A stretch of 64,000 nt of DNA from positions 62,001 through 126,000 of IMG/VR virus record IMGVR_UViG_3300036770_005754. One strand, given 5' to 3'. Numbering within the stretch: position 1 is the first letter of the stretch; every line of letters begins with the position of its first letter. The position numbers and the translations under genes are program-made. The notes beneath the pieces are model-generated. The model was not told the origin of the DNA. It did not search any database and saw only the letters and a list, made by a program, of their open reading frames with translations. This document shows positions 32,478 to 41,122 of the stretch, one piece after another. The stretch comes from a virus.

Positions 32478-35400
32478 TTACTTCATCCATTGATTGAATT
32501 CAGTTGACAACCCGGTGTCCGTGGAAGTCATAGCTGGCAAATGAGTCTGCAGCAGCTCGATGACCTGTTGGATATCATTGCCTTCACCACCAAGTAATTT
32601 TAACAGCCCTTCACTTATTCCCCTCAATAATTCAGTCTGCTCTTGCAACAATAATGTATTATCATCGACGAGGTCGGCACCACCTTCAGTCTCGGTAGTC
32701 ACGACGACATCACTTATAGGCTCAGATCTTACGGTGTCGTCGACGCCAGCTGCCTTTGCATCAGCCATAGCCGGTATCGCCTTAGTAGCCACCGCAATCT
32801 CAATCCTCTGGGCAGCACCCTCGAACAGTTGCGAATACTTATCAAGCATCGCACCTATTCTGTCCATATCGGCTTGGAAATTCAGGCCTTGAGCACCAAC
32901 TTGAGCAAGAGCAGCACCTAGCCTGTTCAAACTATTTGAAATCCTGTCTACCGGTCCTACGAACTTATCAGCCGCTTTCGAAAACGCATCCGCCGAACTA
33001 CCGATTTCAGCAGCCAACTTATTAAGGCCTGGCATAGAATCAATACCAGCTTTCACTGCATCATCGATAGAATCAATTGGTGCATCAGATATTGTCTTAA
33101 AAGCACTAGCCAAATCCTTCATTCCACTGCCTATCTTTTCAATATCATCAGCAGACCTCTTAAATCTTGAAAAGGCCATCTCCAACCAAGACATACCAAG
33201 AAATATGCCGAAAGCGGCTGGCAAGAGATCTTCGGCAACATCTGATAAAACCTGGACAGCAGATCTTAACGACAAAGACGCATCAATAAGAGGATCAACA
33301 GAACCGTTTATACTTATCACAGCCGCAATTAATAATTGACCAGACTCATATAGCATCGAAGCCGAACTTAACATATTAACAGAACCAACATACAATAAAC
33401 CAGACACCTCATTATATGACATAGCGACAGATGATAATGAAGATACCATTAGCTCTAACTTAACCACAGCGCCAGAAACAGCAGCTACACCGGCAGTAAG
33501 AAATTCACCAAGAGCCGCCATATTATTACTAGATGCTTCAAGCGCATTAGAAATACTTGCCATACCAATTACAATAGACTCACCAGCCGCGACCATATTA
33601 CTACCAGCTAGTAAGAAATATCCAGACGCTTCATATAGACCACTCGCTATCGATAACAAATTCTCAGAAGAAATGGTTTTCAACGCCTCTGATAATTTAG
33701 CAGCGCTCTCACCGAGCGATTGCATCGGAGATATTAAGAAACGCAAAGAGATGCCAAGTGCAACAAGACCTATGGACCCAAGAATACCTATTGACGCTAG
33801 TAAACCTATGCCATGTGCAAGATTTGGAAGAATACTAGCGACCTTCGAGCCATTAACGGCAAATGACTCCATCGACTCGCCTAAAAGCCGCATGCCGTTA
33901 CCGACCAAATAGACGGCACCACCCAGAATTAACAATACCGCAGAAAGAGCAAGCATGGATGGTATGGCCGGGGTCACTAGCATAGCTAGCCCTGCGAAAC
34001 TTAGAACAAAATCAGAAATCGCAACTATCAATACTGGCGTAATTTCTGACAATTTCATTATCGTAGAACGCAGACCATCAATAATACCAGACAGATTCTT
34101 GACATATTCAATAGTATCGATGAACGTTCTGAGGCCACTGGCAATAGCTTCAATAGGAGCTGCCAACAATCTCAAAGAGAGACCGAGCGCAGCCAAACCA
34201 AGCATACTTGTAAACCCGACAGCCCCCAGAAGAGCGATACCATACGCTAGATCTGGTATAATAGCAGCAGCATTTGCGCCATTAGTGGCAAAAGACTCGA
34301 CAGCTTGGCCGATCATTTGGAAGCCGTAACCTGCGACAACGACAGCAGCACCAAGTGTCAGAACAGCAAGCGATAGAGCAATCATGAACGGCACTGCTGG
34401 CGCTAGTGCCACAGAGACTAAAGCGAATCCAAACATAGCTTTAACAAATGTTTCGAACAACTGACTCGTGACAGCAGTCAGATCTGAAAATGCTCCTTTC
34501 AATTCGCCAGAAAGCCCTGAGACGCTTTTTAGCGTGTCAATCAGCTTATTCAACCCATCGACACTACTAACCATCAATCGCAACGGAACGATCAATAGAG
34601 TAAGTGCCAAGCCTAAGGCAGTGATACCGATGGAAGCGGACAAACCAGCGGCAGCTAAAAGCAACACTCCGGCCGCCAATTCAGGCATGATACCAGCAGC
34701 AATAGCACCATAATCTGCGAAATTCTTGACTGATAAACCTACCAAGTACATGCTAGTACCGACAAGTGCCGCGGCAGCACCAAATATGACCATAACACCA
34801 GCCAAAGCCAACATCGCTGGAATCACTGGTGCTACTACCGTTGACAATGCGGCCAAAGCAGCCACGACCAGCAACATGACCACAGAAAGTGCTGATAGCA
34901 TGCCGACAGCATTCCAACCGCTATCGGCAGCATAATACAGACCGAGACCCATAAAGAAGAACCCAGCACCTACCATCATTACCGTCAAACCGAGTTTCAT
35001 TAATGGTACGGTTACCGGGGCAATCGCAGCACCTAGTGCAGCAAAACCATTGCCAATACCACTCAAAATCGTTGTAATTGCTGACGCTATGTTCGTCGCT
35101 AGAGATAATACGGATCTTATAACAGCATTCATAATATCAATAGCACCACTGACAGCTCTAGAGGCCATACCAAATGTGAAAGCAAAAGATGTCAATGACG
35201 CGACAGCAATTGTGGCAGCCAGCCCTATGCCGAGAATAGCACCTGCTACATATTTTAAAGTCGAGACTAGCAAGCTGAAGCCGGGTATCCATTTCTCTAG
35301 AAATTGTATCAGCGATCCGACCCATGATATAATCTCAACCACACCCGATATTACAAAATTCAGAGCTTTTATGAGTGGTAATATGGCGTCGGCTATCAGT

Positions 35401-36938
35401 TGCAATACAACACCAGATATCGCTTGCCAACTACTATATAATATATTCAGCTGTGCGGTTAGTGTATTGTTCGACTCTGACAACGGATCAATGCCGTTAT
35501 CAATCAATTTCTGCATTGCTTTCTCAAAATCTTGGGCATTTTCAAGATTCAGGCCCATCTCCTGAGCTACTTCTTCGAGGCTCGCTGCCATTTGCATAGC
35601 TTCAACACTACCAAAGCCATAAGCTTCTGCTAGGACCTCCATTTGTATTTGCGCTTCTTGGCTTGTCATAGTGCCATTCTCGATGGCTTCGCTCATATCA
35701 TCTAATTCTGACTTGATCCTTTTACCTGCTTTGGCGATTGCTATCTGCATATCTTCGACACTGTTGATCGTTTGTCCTGCGTAGCTTTCAAACATAGCGC
35801 GCTTGATAGGGTCTTCAATATTCTTGAAGAACTGCTCAGACACCTCGGCCGAGTAACCCATCGTTTTTCCTAAACCGGCTATACTCATTCTTAGTCTATC
35901 ATATTTTGCGGACTGATCTTCTCCTCTAAAAATGGTCTCCAGAGAAGATGCTGACAATCCGGTCGAAGACAATATCTTATTGACATCGCTAGTCGACAAA
36001 CCGAATTTTCGCATTGCTTCAGCTATGAATCTTAATTGTTTCTCCATCATGCTAGCGTCGAATCTAATCTGTCTCATTCTGAATGCATATTGTGCCAATT
36101 GGTCTATTCCAACTCCCGTATATCTTGAAGCACCAGCTATGGATTTTGCTAACTTGTCAATCTCATCTCTCGGTGCTTTAACATTACCGAGTGCTGCATA
36201 TGCTTCTATTGCTTTATCTCTCAATATTCCATATCTTGCAGCGACAAACCTAGCACTGTTTAATATCTCTTGCTGAGATCCGTATAGTCTATAGTTGGCT
36301 GTTGTGAATTTCTCAGTTTCTTCGGCGTATTTCTTCACATATGACCATATTTGTGCTGTTGTTGCCCTTATTGCTCTGTATATTCTGTGTATTGTTAGGT
36401 TTTGCTCTCTTATTCCTCTATAACTTTTTTCTATGCCTTGGACCATGTTGCCTTCGGCTTTTACTAATCTTCCTTCTTCTCTGTGAACGTCGTTCTTTCC
36501 CTCCAATGTAGAGACCCACTGTTGCAATAATCCAAGATATTCTGTCCCTATCTTCTGCTCGTTTTCTAGTACTTTTTGCGTTTCCTCTTGAAGCTTGTCG
36601 ATCTCTTCAAAAGCTCTCAACTTTTCTTGCAAATTTTCTAGATTCTCGTCATCGTTCGCAGCATTTTCGACCGAAGTTTTGAAAGAAGTGCTGAGTACGG
36701 CCGAAATATTCTCGCTGACAGCATTAAATTCACTTAGTATTGTAATAGACTGTTGCAATTGACTGTTGAGAGAATCCACCATGCCTGTTATAGAATCAAT
36801 TGAATTCTTAGCTGCTTCAGATACACTCTCCTCTAAGTTAGTTGCTTTCGTTCCGAACTCGTCCAGAGATGCAAATGCACTTGTGGTATCCAATGACAGT
36901 TGGATAGATAATGCATAAACGTTGGGGTCTACTGCCAT
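32478..36938 (-). CDS. Tail tape measure protein with three ~144-residue repeats
   Basis: The product is 1486 residues. The tape measure sets tail length and is ejected with DNA. At about 0.15 nm per residue, a rule of thumb, the tail would be near 220 nm. The N-terminus is coiled coil. Residues about 500-1130 are highly hydrophobic. Three homologous units begin near residues 699, 843 and 987, with APVIPAMLALAG, APAVPFMIALSL and TPAIPSMLALSA. Each has a G(L/Y)-rich helix pair and a PLRLM-like end. A partial fourth unit precedes them near 650. The C-terminal part is helical with an acidic tail. No peptidase or lysozyme domain was seen. Confidence 0.93.
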   Translation of the reverse strand: MAVDPNVYALSIQLSLDTTSAFASLDEFGTKATNLEESVSEAAKNSIDSITGMVDSLNSQLQQSITILSEFNAVSENISAVLSTSFKTSVENAANDDENLENLQEKLRAFEEIDKLQEETQKVLENEQKIGTEYLGLLQQWVSTLEGKNDVHREEGRLVKAEGNMVQGIEKSYRGIREQNLTIHRIYRAIRATTAQIWSYVKKYAEETEKFTTANYRLYGSQQEILNSARFVAARYGILRDKAIEAYAALGNVKAPRDEIDKLAKSIAGASRYTGVGIDQLAQYAFRMRQIRFDASMMEKQLRFIAEAMRKFGLSTSDVNKILSSTGLSASSLETIFRGEDQSAKYDRLRMSIAGLGKTMGYSAEVSEQFFKNIEDPIKRAMFESYAGQTINSVEDMQIAIAKAGKRIKSELDDMSEAIENGTMTSQEAQIQMEVLAEAYGFGSVEAMQMAASLEEVAQEMGLNLENAQDFEKAMQKLIDNGIDPLSESNNTLTAQLNILYSSWQAISGVVLQLIADAILPLIKALNFVISGVVEIISWVGSLIQFLEKWIPGFSLLVSTLKYVAGAILGIGLAATIAVASLTSFAFTFGMASRAVSGAIDIMNAVIRSVLSLATNIASAITTILSGIGNGFAALGAAIAPVTVPLMKLGLTVMMVGAGFFFMGLGLYYAADSGWNAVGMLSALSVVMLLVVAALAALSTVVAPVIPAMLALAGVMVIFGAAAALVGTSMYLVGLSVKNFADYGAIAAGIMPELAAGVLLLAAAGLSASIGITALGLALTLLIVPLRLMVSSVDGLNKLIDTLKSVSGLSGELKGAFSDLTAVTSQLFETFVKAMFGFALVSVALAPAVPFMIALSLAVLTLGAAVVVAGYGFQMIGQAVESFATNGANAAAIIPDLAYGIALLGAVGFTSMLGLAALGLSLRLLAAPIEAIASGLRTFIDTIEYVKNLSGIIDGLRSTIMKLSEITPVLIVAISDFVLSFAGLAMLVTPAIPSMLALSAVLLILGGAVYLVGNGMRLLGESMESFAVNGSKVASILPNLAHGIGLLASIGILGSIGLVALGISLRFLISPMQSLGESAAKLSEALKTISSENLLSIASGLYEASGYFLLAGSNMVAAGESIVIGMASISNALEASSNNMAALGEFLTAGVAAVSGAVVKLELMVSSLSSVAMSYNEVSGLLYVGSVNMLSSASMLYESGQLLIAAVISINGSVDPLIDASLSLRSAVQVLSDVAEDLLPAAFGIFLGMSWLEMAFSRFKRSADDIEKIGSGMKDLASAFKTISDAPIDSIDDAVKAGIDSMPGLNKLAAEIGSSADAFSKAADKFVGPVDRISNSLNRLGAALAQVGAQGLNFQADMDRIGAMLDKYSQLFEGAAQRIEIAVATKAIPAMADAKAAGVDDTVRSEPISDVVVTTETEGGADLVDDNTLLLQEQTELLRGISEGLLKLLGGEGNDIQQVIELLQTHLPAMTSTDTGLSTEFNQWMK

Positions 36939-37020
36939 TTTTATTCTCTGAACGGAAATTTGGACTTATCATTTATATTCGCCCAGAAATATCTACCGAA
37001 CAATATTTGGAGTATTTAGA

Positions 37021-37410
37021 ATTACGATTTCGAGCAATGACATAGAGATACTTATTAAATGTGACTGTCATATCATAGATGTCACAGAGATCGAACAATA
37101 TACTATAACGCTCATAAAAGCGCCGAACAACGAATATCATCTGGGGCTCTCTAAGGACGGCATAAGCTTCATGGACAACGTCCAACAGCCGTCTAGTGGT
37201 ATCGATATGACATGCTTGCCTACCATAATATCACAGATTAAGGAGTGGACTAACAGGTATGGCCAAATAATAATATCTTCGAACTCTCCAAAGAAGATGC
37301 AAACATACTATAAGATATTTGCGAAATTCGGTTTTTCAATATCTGATATGACGCCGAGGTTTGATCATACCAGAAAATTTTGTAGCATATTTGCAATCGA
37401 GTCAGGGTAG
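37021..37410 (+). CDS. Hypothetical protein with apparent ATT start
   Basis: The reading frame is open from 36952 but has no ATG, GTG or TTG before ATG 37171. The upstream codons nevertheless read as protein (SSNDIEILIKCDCHIIDVTE, TITLIKAPNNEYHLGLSKDG). GGAG at 37009-37012 lies eight bases before ATT 37021, an ideal distance, so translation probably begins at that ATT and gives 129 residues. A shorter version from ATG 37171 would have 79. The C-terminal PKKMQTYYKIFAKFGFSIS is faintly like the end of a GNAT fold. The family is not recognised. The next gene starts two bases after its stop. Confidence 0.6.
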   Translation: MTISSNDIEILIKCDCHIIDVTEIEQYTITLIKAPNNEYHLGLSKDGISFMDNVQQPSSGIDMTCLPTIISQIKEWTNRYGQIIISSNSPKKMQTYYKIFAKFGFSISDMTPRFDHTRKFCSIFAIESG

Positions 37411-37412
37411 AA

Positions 37413-37703
37413 ATGAAAGCATATACTGAAGAATATGAAGCCATGGCTGAGGGCGTTGCCAAAAAATATCAAAACCCAGAAGGTGGTTTAAACGCTAAAG
37501 GGAGAGCCCATTTCAAAAGGACTGAGGGCGCTAACTTAAAGCCGCCGGTGAGTGCTAAAGAAGCGAAGAAATCACCGGCTAAAGCGAAAAGAAGAAAATC
37601 ATTCTGCAGCAGGATGACAGGTCAGAAAAAGATGCATAATATCGACTGTAGCAAAACACCAGAGAAAGACATATGCAAAGCGTTGCGTAAATGGGATTGT
37701 TAG
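37413..37703 (+). CDS. Small basic protein, DUF6321-like
   Basis: The product has 96 residues. GGLNAKGRAHFKRTEGANLK followed by PPV, then AKRRKSFCSRMTGQKK and CKALRKWDC, match the short basic phage family with the pattern GGLsakGRk.yn...G.nLKpPV...RRkSFC.RM.g. The arrangement of Lys/Arg and Cys suggests nucleic-acid or metal binding; the function is unknown. It forms a two-gene plus-strand unit with the ATT-start gene and converges on the minus-strand neighbour (4-base overlap). Confidence 0.75.
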   Translation: MKAYTEEYEAMAEGVAKKYQNPEGGLNAKGRAHFKRTEGANLKPPVSAKEAKKSPAKAKRRKSFCSRMTGQKKMHNIDCSKTPEKDICKALRKWDC

Positions 37704-38050
37704 TCATCACCGCCAGTTAACCATCTTGTTCTCTCAACATATTCATCTCCTATTATGATTCCCTCTATAACAGCCCCCATTACCTCTAATAATGATATTG
37801 GCTCGACATTCACGAGTGTTTCGCCGCGTTTTTTAGCACGGTGAACAGCATTCATCAACGTTTTACCTATGACTATACCCTCATAAGTTTCGCTATACCC
37901 TGTATCAAGCTGATCTCTGAGAATGTAGTCATCTTTTCGATCCACAAGCTGATTGATATTCATTTTGTAGATCTTTTCGATTTCGTTATGTAATTGTTCG
38001 TAGTCGATCCATTCATATATCCGCGAGTCGTAGTATCTTTCGAATGCCAT
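37700..38050 (-). CDS. Hypothetical acidic protein (116 aa)
   Basis: The product is 116 residues: an acidic Tyr-rich N-terminus (RYYDSRIYEWIDYEQLHNEI) and a mixed C-terminal half with ISLLEVMGAVIEGIIIGDEY. The family is not recognised. It overlaps the end of the plus-strand basic protein gene by four bases. Confidence 0.5.
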   Translation of the reverse strand: MAFERYYDSRIYEWIDYEQLHNEIEKIYKMNINQLVDRKDDYILRDQLDTGYSETYEGIVIGKTLMNAVHRAKKRGETLVNVEPISLLEVMGAVIEGIIIGDEYVERTRWLTGGDD

Positions 38051-38071
38051 CGTTTATCCTTTGTAGTGCGG

Positions 38072-38350
38072 TTAATTAATCTTGTGTTTACTCAATACGG
38101 AGTAATTGGCGTGATTTATTTCTCTATAAGAATTGTTATATGCGAATGGGCAATGCGTTTTTAACCACCTAATGTTTCCCTCCAAAGATATAGCAGATGA
38201 TTCTTTCATTCTTGATCTTATCATCTCTATCTCTTCCTTTGGAGTCCCAGTCGTCAATATACAACACAATTTGCCATTCCTATCCCCAAGTGGATAGATA
38301 AGCTTGTATGTTGGCTGCTTTCCCTTGTACAGAATATACCACAATTCCAT
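38072..38350 (-). CDS. Hypothetical protein (92 aa)
   Basis: The product has 92 residues from MELWYILYKGKQPTYK. A longer reading to 38398 would run into the divergent hub gene and is rejected. GGTGA from a shared palindrome provides its ribosome site. It is a mixed alpha/beta small protein ending in YSVLSKHKIN. The family is not recognised. Confidence 0.5.
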   Translation of the reverse strand: MELWYILYKGKQPTYKLIYPLGDRNGKLCCILTTGTPKEEIEMIRSRMKESSAISLEGNIRWLKTHCPFAYNNSYREINHANYSVLSKHKIN

Positions 38351-38355
38351 ATAAT

Positions 38356-38363
38356 CACCGGTG
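38356..38363. promoter_or_regulatory. Palindromic ribosome site shared by divergent genes
   Basis: CACCGGTG is a perfect 8-bp palindrome in the 17-base gap between divergent starts. It gives GGTGA upstream of ATG 38368 on the plus strand and GGTGA upstream of ATG 38350 on the minus strand. There is no room for promoters, so both genes must be read from overlapping transcripts. Confidence 0.6.
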
Positions 38364-38367
38364 AAAA

Positions 38368-39681
38368 ATGTCAGTACCAAAAGCGTTAGCGAAACCACAA
38401 GTCAAGCTTATATTTGAAATGCCAGCACCTGGCTTGGAGGAGATCGATGTCGGTGTGTTCATGAGGAAATTTGAGTTTAAAGGAATGGTTAATGGTGGGT
38501 ATATCATAAAAGGCAAGTTATTCGATGCTCATTTTAACATGCTGAACAGGCTAGTCGATAGTGGTTATTTTAAATTGACAAGAACGAAACCTGTAAAAGT
38601 AAGATTTAAAATAATGTGGGGACCAGAGCCCGAATCGCCATACCCTGAAAAAGCCACGAAGGAACAAGTAGCCTATCTCCTGTCTATGAAAGCCGTCGGT
38701 GAGACATCTGGTGACCAGGCATTAATAGAATTCATAGCAATGGACCCTCCATCATGGTTGTTAAACATGGGAGATGGTAGTGGTAAAGTTTACAATGGTA
38801 GTGTCAGCACTGCCATTAAGAAAGTAGTTGAGGAGTACGCGCCTGGCATCTTACTAGACATAAGTAAGACTGTAGATTCACCAAGAGGCAAATGGTGGAT
38901 GATGCGGCAAGATCCGAAAACATTCATATCATCACTGTTCGACTGGTCGTCATCGGTTACAAGGAAGAAAACTCAATGGGTGTTTGAACCAGACGGAAAT
39001 AATTTAGTAATAAAGGAGCAAGGAGAACTAATATCAACCCAAAGAGCATTCTATAGGTTCCTAGACGGAGAGTCACATGACACAATACGAAATTGGGAAT
39101 TCTTAGCCGATAATGCTCTATCAGTTGTGCAAACCAAACTGATTACGCAAGGAATTAGTGCGATATCTGGGCAATATCTTGATAGAATAACAGACAAGAA
39201 AGAACAAGTCGTGTTCGTGAAGGATAGCAGAACACCGAATAAGCAAATAGCCAGAATTAAAGATGATGAGGGTTTTACAAAGCCACCAGAGACTAAGCCA
39301 CAACAAGTTGGGTGGTCATCAATAGCCACAATACCAGAAGTATATTCAGCAGGCGAGATTGGCATACCATATGACCAATACATCGACGGTAGACCTAGAG
39401 CGATGTGGTTAAACCTTGTTAACGCATTGATGAGAGTTAAGCTAGAGTGCGTCGGTCACGGAGAATGGTCTAGTTGTAAAGGCCTAGGTGTCGATACAGC
39501 ATTCATAGCGTGGACAAGTGGGAGAAAAGGTGGGTTTGACAAACCATATTGGTGGATGACAGGTAATTGGATAGTATACGGATTTCATCACAGAGTGGAT
39601 AGGGGGTTCTGGTATACCGATCTGTACTTGGCTAGGTTTGATCACGATTCGATAGCTAAAAAGGTTGGAGGTGGTGGTTAG
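38368..39681 (+). CDS. Baseplate hub protein, gp27/gpD-like, inverted
   Basis: The product is 437 residues. The pattern FEFKGMVNGGYIIKGKLFDA, TAIKKVVEEYAPGILLDISK, MMRQDPKTFISSLFDWSSSV and WVFEPDGNNLVIKEQGELIS is that of hub proteins (T4 gp27, P2 gpD) whose tube-like domains join tail tube to spike. The C-terminal part has WWMTGNWIVYGFHHRVDRGF, like the closing strands of these proteins. It is the only recognised structural gene on the plus strand, surrounded by minus-strand genes. The call is by pattern and context, not by a named motif. Confidence 0.68.
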   Translation: MSVPKALAKPQVKLIFEMPAPGLEEIDVGVFMRKFEFKGMVNGGYIIKGKLFDAHFNMLNRLVDSGYFKLTRTKPVKVRFKIMWGPEPESPYPEKATKEQVAYLLSMKAVGETSGDQALIEFIAMDPPSWLLNMGDGSGKVYNGSVSTAIKKVVEEYAPGILLDISKTVDSPRGKWWMMRQDPKTFISSLFDWSSSVTRKKTQWVFEPDGNNLVIKEQGELISTQRAFYRFLDGESHDTIRNWEFLADNALSVVQTKLITQGISAISGQYLDRITDKKEQVVFVKDSRTPNKQIARIKDDEGFTKPPETKPQQVGWSSIATIPEVYSAGEIGIPYDQYIDGRPRAMWLNLVNALMRVKLECVGHGEWSSCKGLGVDTAFIAWTSGRKGGFDKPYWWMTGNWIVYGFHHRVDRGFWYTDLYLARFDHDSIAKKVGGGG

Positions 39682-39950
39682 CTCTTCCAATCTTCATAAT
39701 CATCGTCATCGTCATCGTCATATTGAGCGTCGTCATATTGAGTGTTATCTGGCCCGTAAAAGCCATCGATTTTATCTTCCCAAGCGAATATCAATTTATC
39801 ACCTTCGACTTTTGCACCTTGCACAAACGTTAGTGTTGGTTGCATAGAACCGACGATCACCATCACCATACAACCGACGTTTGGTATCTCCATCGCTAGA
39901 GTAGTTATCGAAGAGTCATTGATATTCTGGTTGCTGATTAGCTGCCACAT
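39678..39950 (-). CDS. Small protein with acidic tail (90 aa)
   Basis: The product has 90 residues: a beta-rich body (MEIPNVGCMVMVIVGSMQPT) and a C-terminal YDDDDDDDYEDW tail. The DNA of the tail is a run of GAT/GAC repeats. The family is not recognised. It overlaps the end of the plus-strand hub gene by four bases. Confidence 0.5.
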   Translation of the reverse strand: MWQLISNQNINDSSITTLAMEIPNVGCMVMVIVGSMQPTLTFVQGAKVEGDKLIFAWEDKIDGFYGPDNTQYDDAQYDDDDDDDYEDWKS

Positions 39951-39959
39951 CGAAAATTC

Positions 39960-41069
39960 TCACTTAAGATTAGAGTTAAGAAAGCTCTTTAACCTAATTA
40001 CCTCTTGTGGTGTTATCTTCTTGATATTCGAATCGTGGATCTCTCTTACCTTATCAAATCCAGATACTTTTTGGCCTATTTCATTCCAGTCTTTCGTATA
40101 TTTTATTTCTCCTCCTTCTTTATATTCCAATTTTGGCGGCATCGAATAATACAATGGGCAATTAAGCTGTTGTAACGCTTGTCTATTATTTATTATGCTG
40201 ATGACACCAGCCTTGTCATTGTCAGGAGATAATATTATTCCCTTCTTCGGACCCAATAATTTTAATTTTTTAATCTGGTTGTGTGTTAAGTCAGCACCAC
40301 CAGAAGCTAAACATTGCTCATATAATGTATTCTGGTCGAATATTGCTTCAGTTATTATTAAATATGAAGCTGGTTCGACACAATCGAAACCATAAAAGAA
40401 ATCCCCTTTAGATCCATTAGTCTTGCCGATCACCTGGCCTTGTTTGTCATATATCTCTTTAGCCGGGAATTCAAACCGCTTATTGAGTCTCGATCGAGAC
40501 TGCCAATACACTAAAGTATCGAATTCAAAATATGGCCAATATACGCTCATACCAAGATAGGCTAGTTCGGATTTTTCTATTCGTTCGTCTGTATAGCCTC
40601 TAGATTTTAACCATTTTTTGAGCGAGGAAGGCTGAGTTCCGTCAGATGTCGATAATGGTTCCACTCCATCTGGTAAAGAGACAGCTATCTCTTTTGGTGT
40701 ATCCTCAGGAATCCTGCTGGTGTATAGGTATGATGATAATCCTTCAGTAGTCCCCAACAATTCTTCTAATGCTTCTCTATACGAGCATTTGCGATAGGCT
40801 TTGACGAATTTTACTACCGAACAGTTTCTTTTTCCTGTTTTTGGGTTTATCGGGCCAGCCCATTCATCACCATGCCATGAATGACATATGCCGTTTTCTG
40901 GGTTGATTCCGAATCTGAATTTTGTGTCGGCGTCAAATGGGTCACATATTTGGTATTCTAATCCATTGTTTCTGGTTTTATAAGTGAAGTTCTTTTCTAT
41001 CCAGGCTATTATTTTGCCTGGTGGTATTTTCTTATATGTGGTCTTGTTTTTAAAGGCTTCGTATTTCAT
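39960..41069 (-). CDS. DNA primase with Toprim domain
   Basis: The product has 369 residues. The N-terminus resembles a CHC2-type zinc domain: YQICDPF, FRFGINPENGICHSWHG, NCSVVKFVKAYRKCSYREAL. The Toprim core is YLIITEAIFDQNTLYEQCLA (metal Glu in TEA), ASGGADLTHNQIKKLKLLGP and ILSPDNDKAG (DxD motif). It would synthesise RNA primers for lagging-strand replication. No helicase domain is fused. The AGGA before ATG supports the start. It lies downstream of the repeat-protein cluster. Confidence 0.85.
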   Translation of the reverse strand: MKYEAFKNKTTYKKIPPGKIIAWIEKNFTYKTRNNGLEYQICDPFDADTKFRFGINPENGICHSWHGDEWAGPINPKTGKRNCSVVKFVKAYRKCSYREALEELLGTTEGLSSYLYTSRIPEDTPKEIAVSLPDGVEPLSTSDGTQPSSLKKWLKSRGYTDERIEKSELAYLGMSVYWPYFEFDTLVYWQSRSRLNKRFEFPAKEIYDKQGQVIGKTNGSKGDFFYGFDCVEPASYLIITEAIFDQNTLYEQCLASGGADLTHNQIKKLKLLGPKKGIILSPDNDKAGVISIINNRQALQQLNCPLYYSMPPKLEYKEGGEIKYTKDWNEIGQKVSGFDKVREIHDSNIKKITPQEVIRLKSFLNSNLK

Positions 41070-41122
41070 TTTCCTAAAATACGATTGAAAGTATTGTTAG
41101 TTTCTCTAGCCATTCTCTATAT

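Noticed and set aside
36973-37185. Minus-strand 70-residue frame
   Set aside because: Lies opposite the ATT-start gene, has no ribosome site, and the plus-strand translation looks more like protein and has GGAG.
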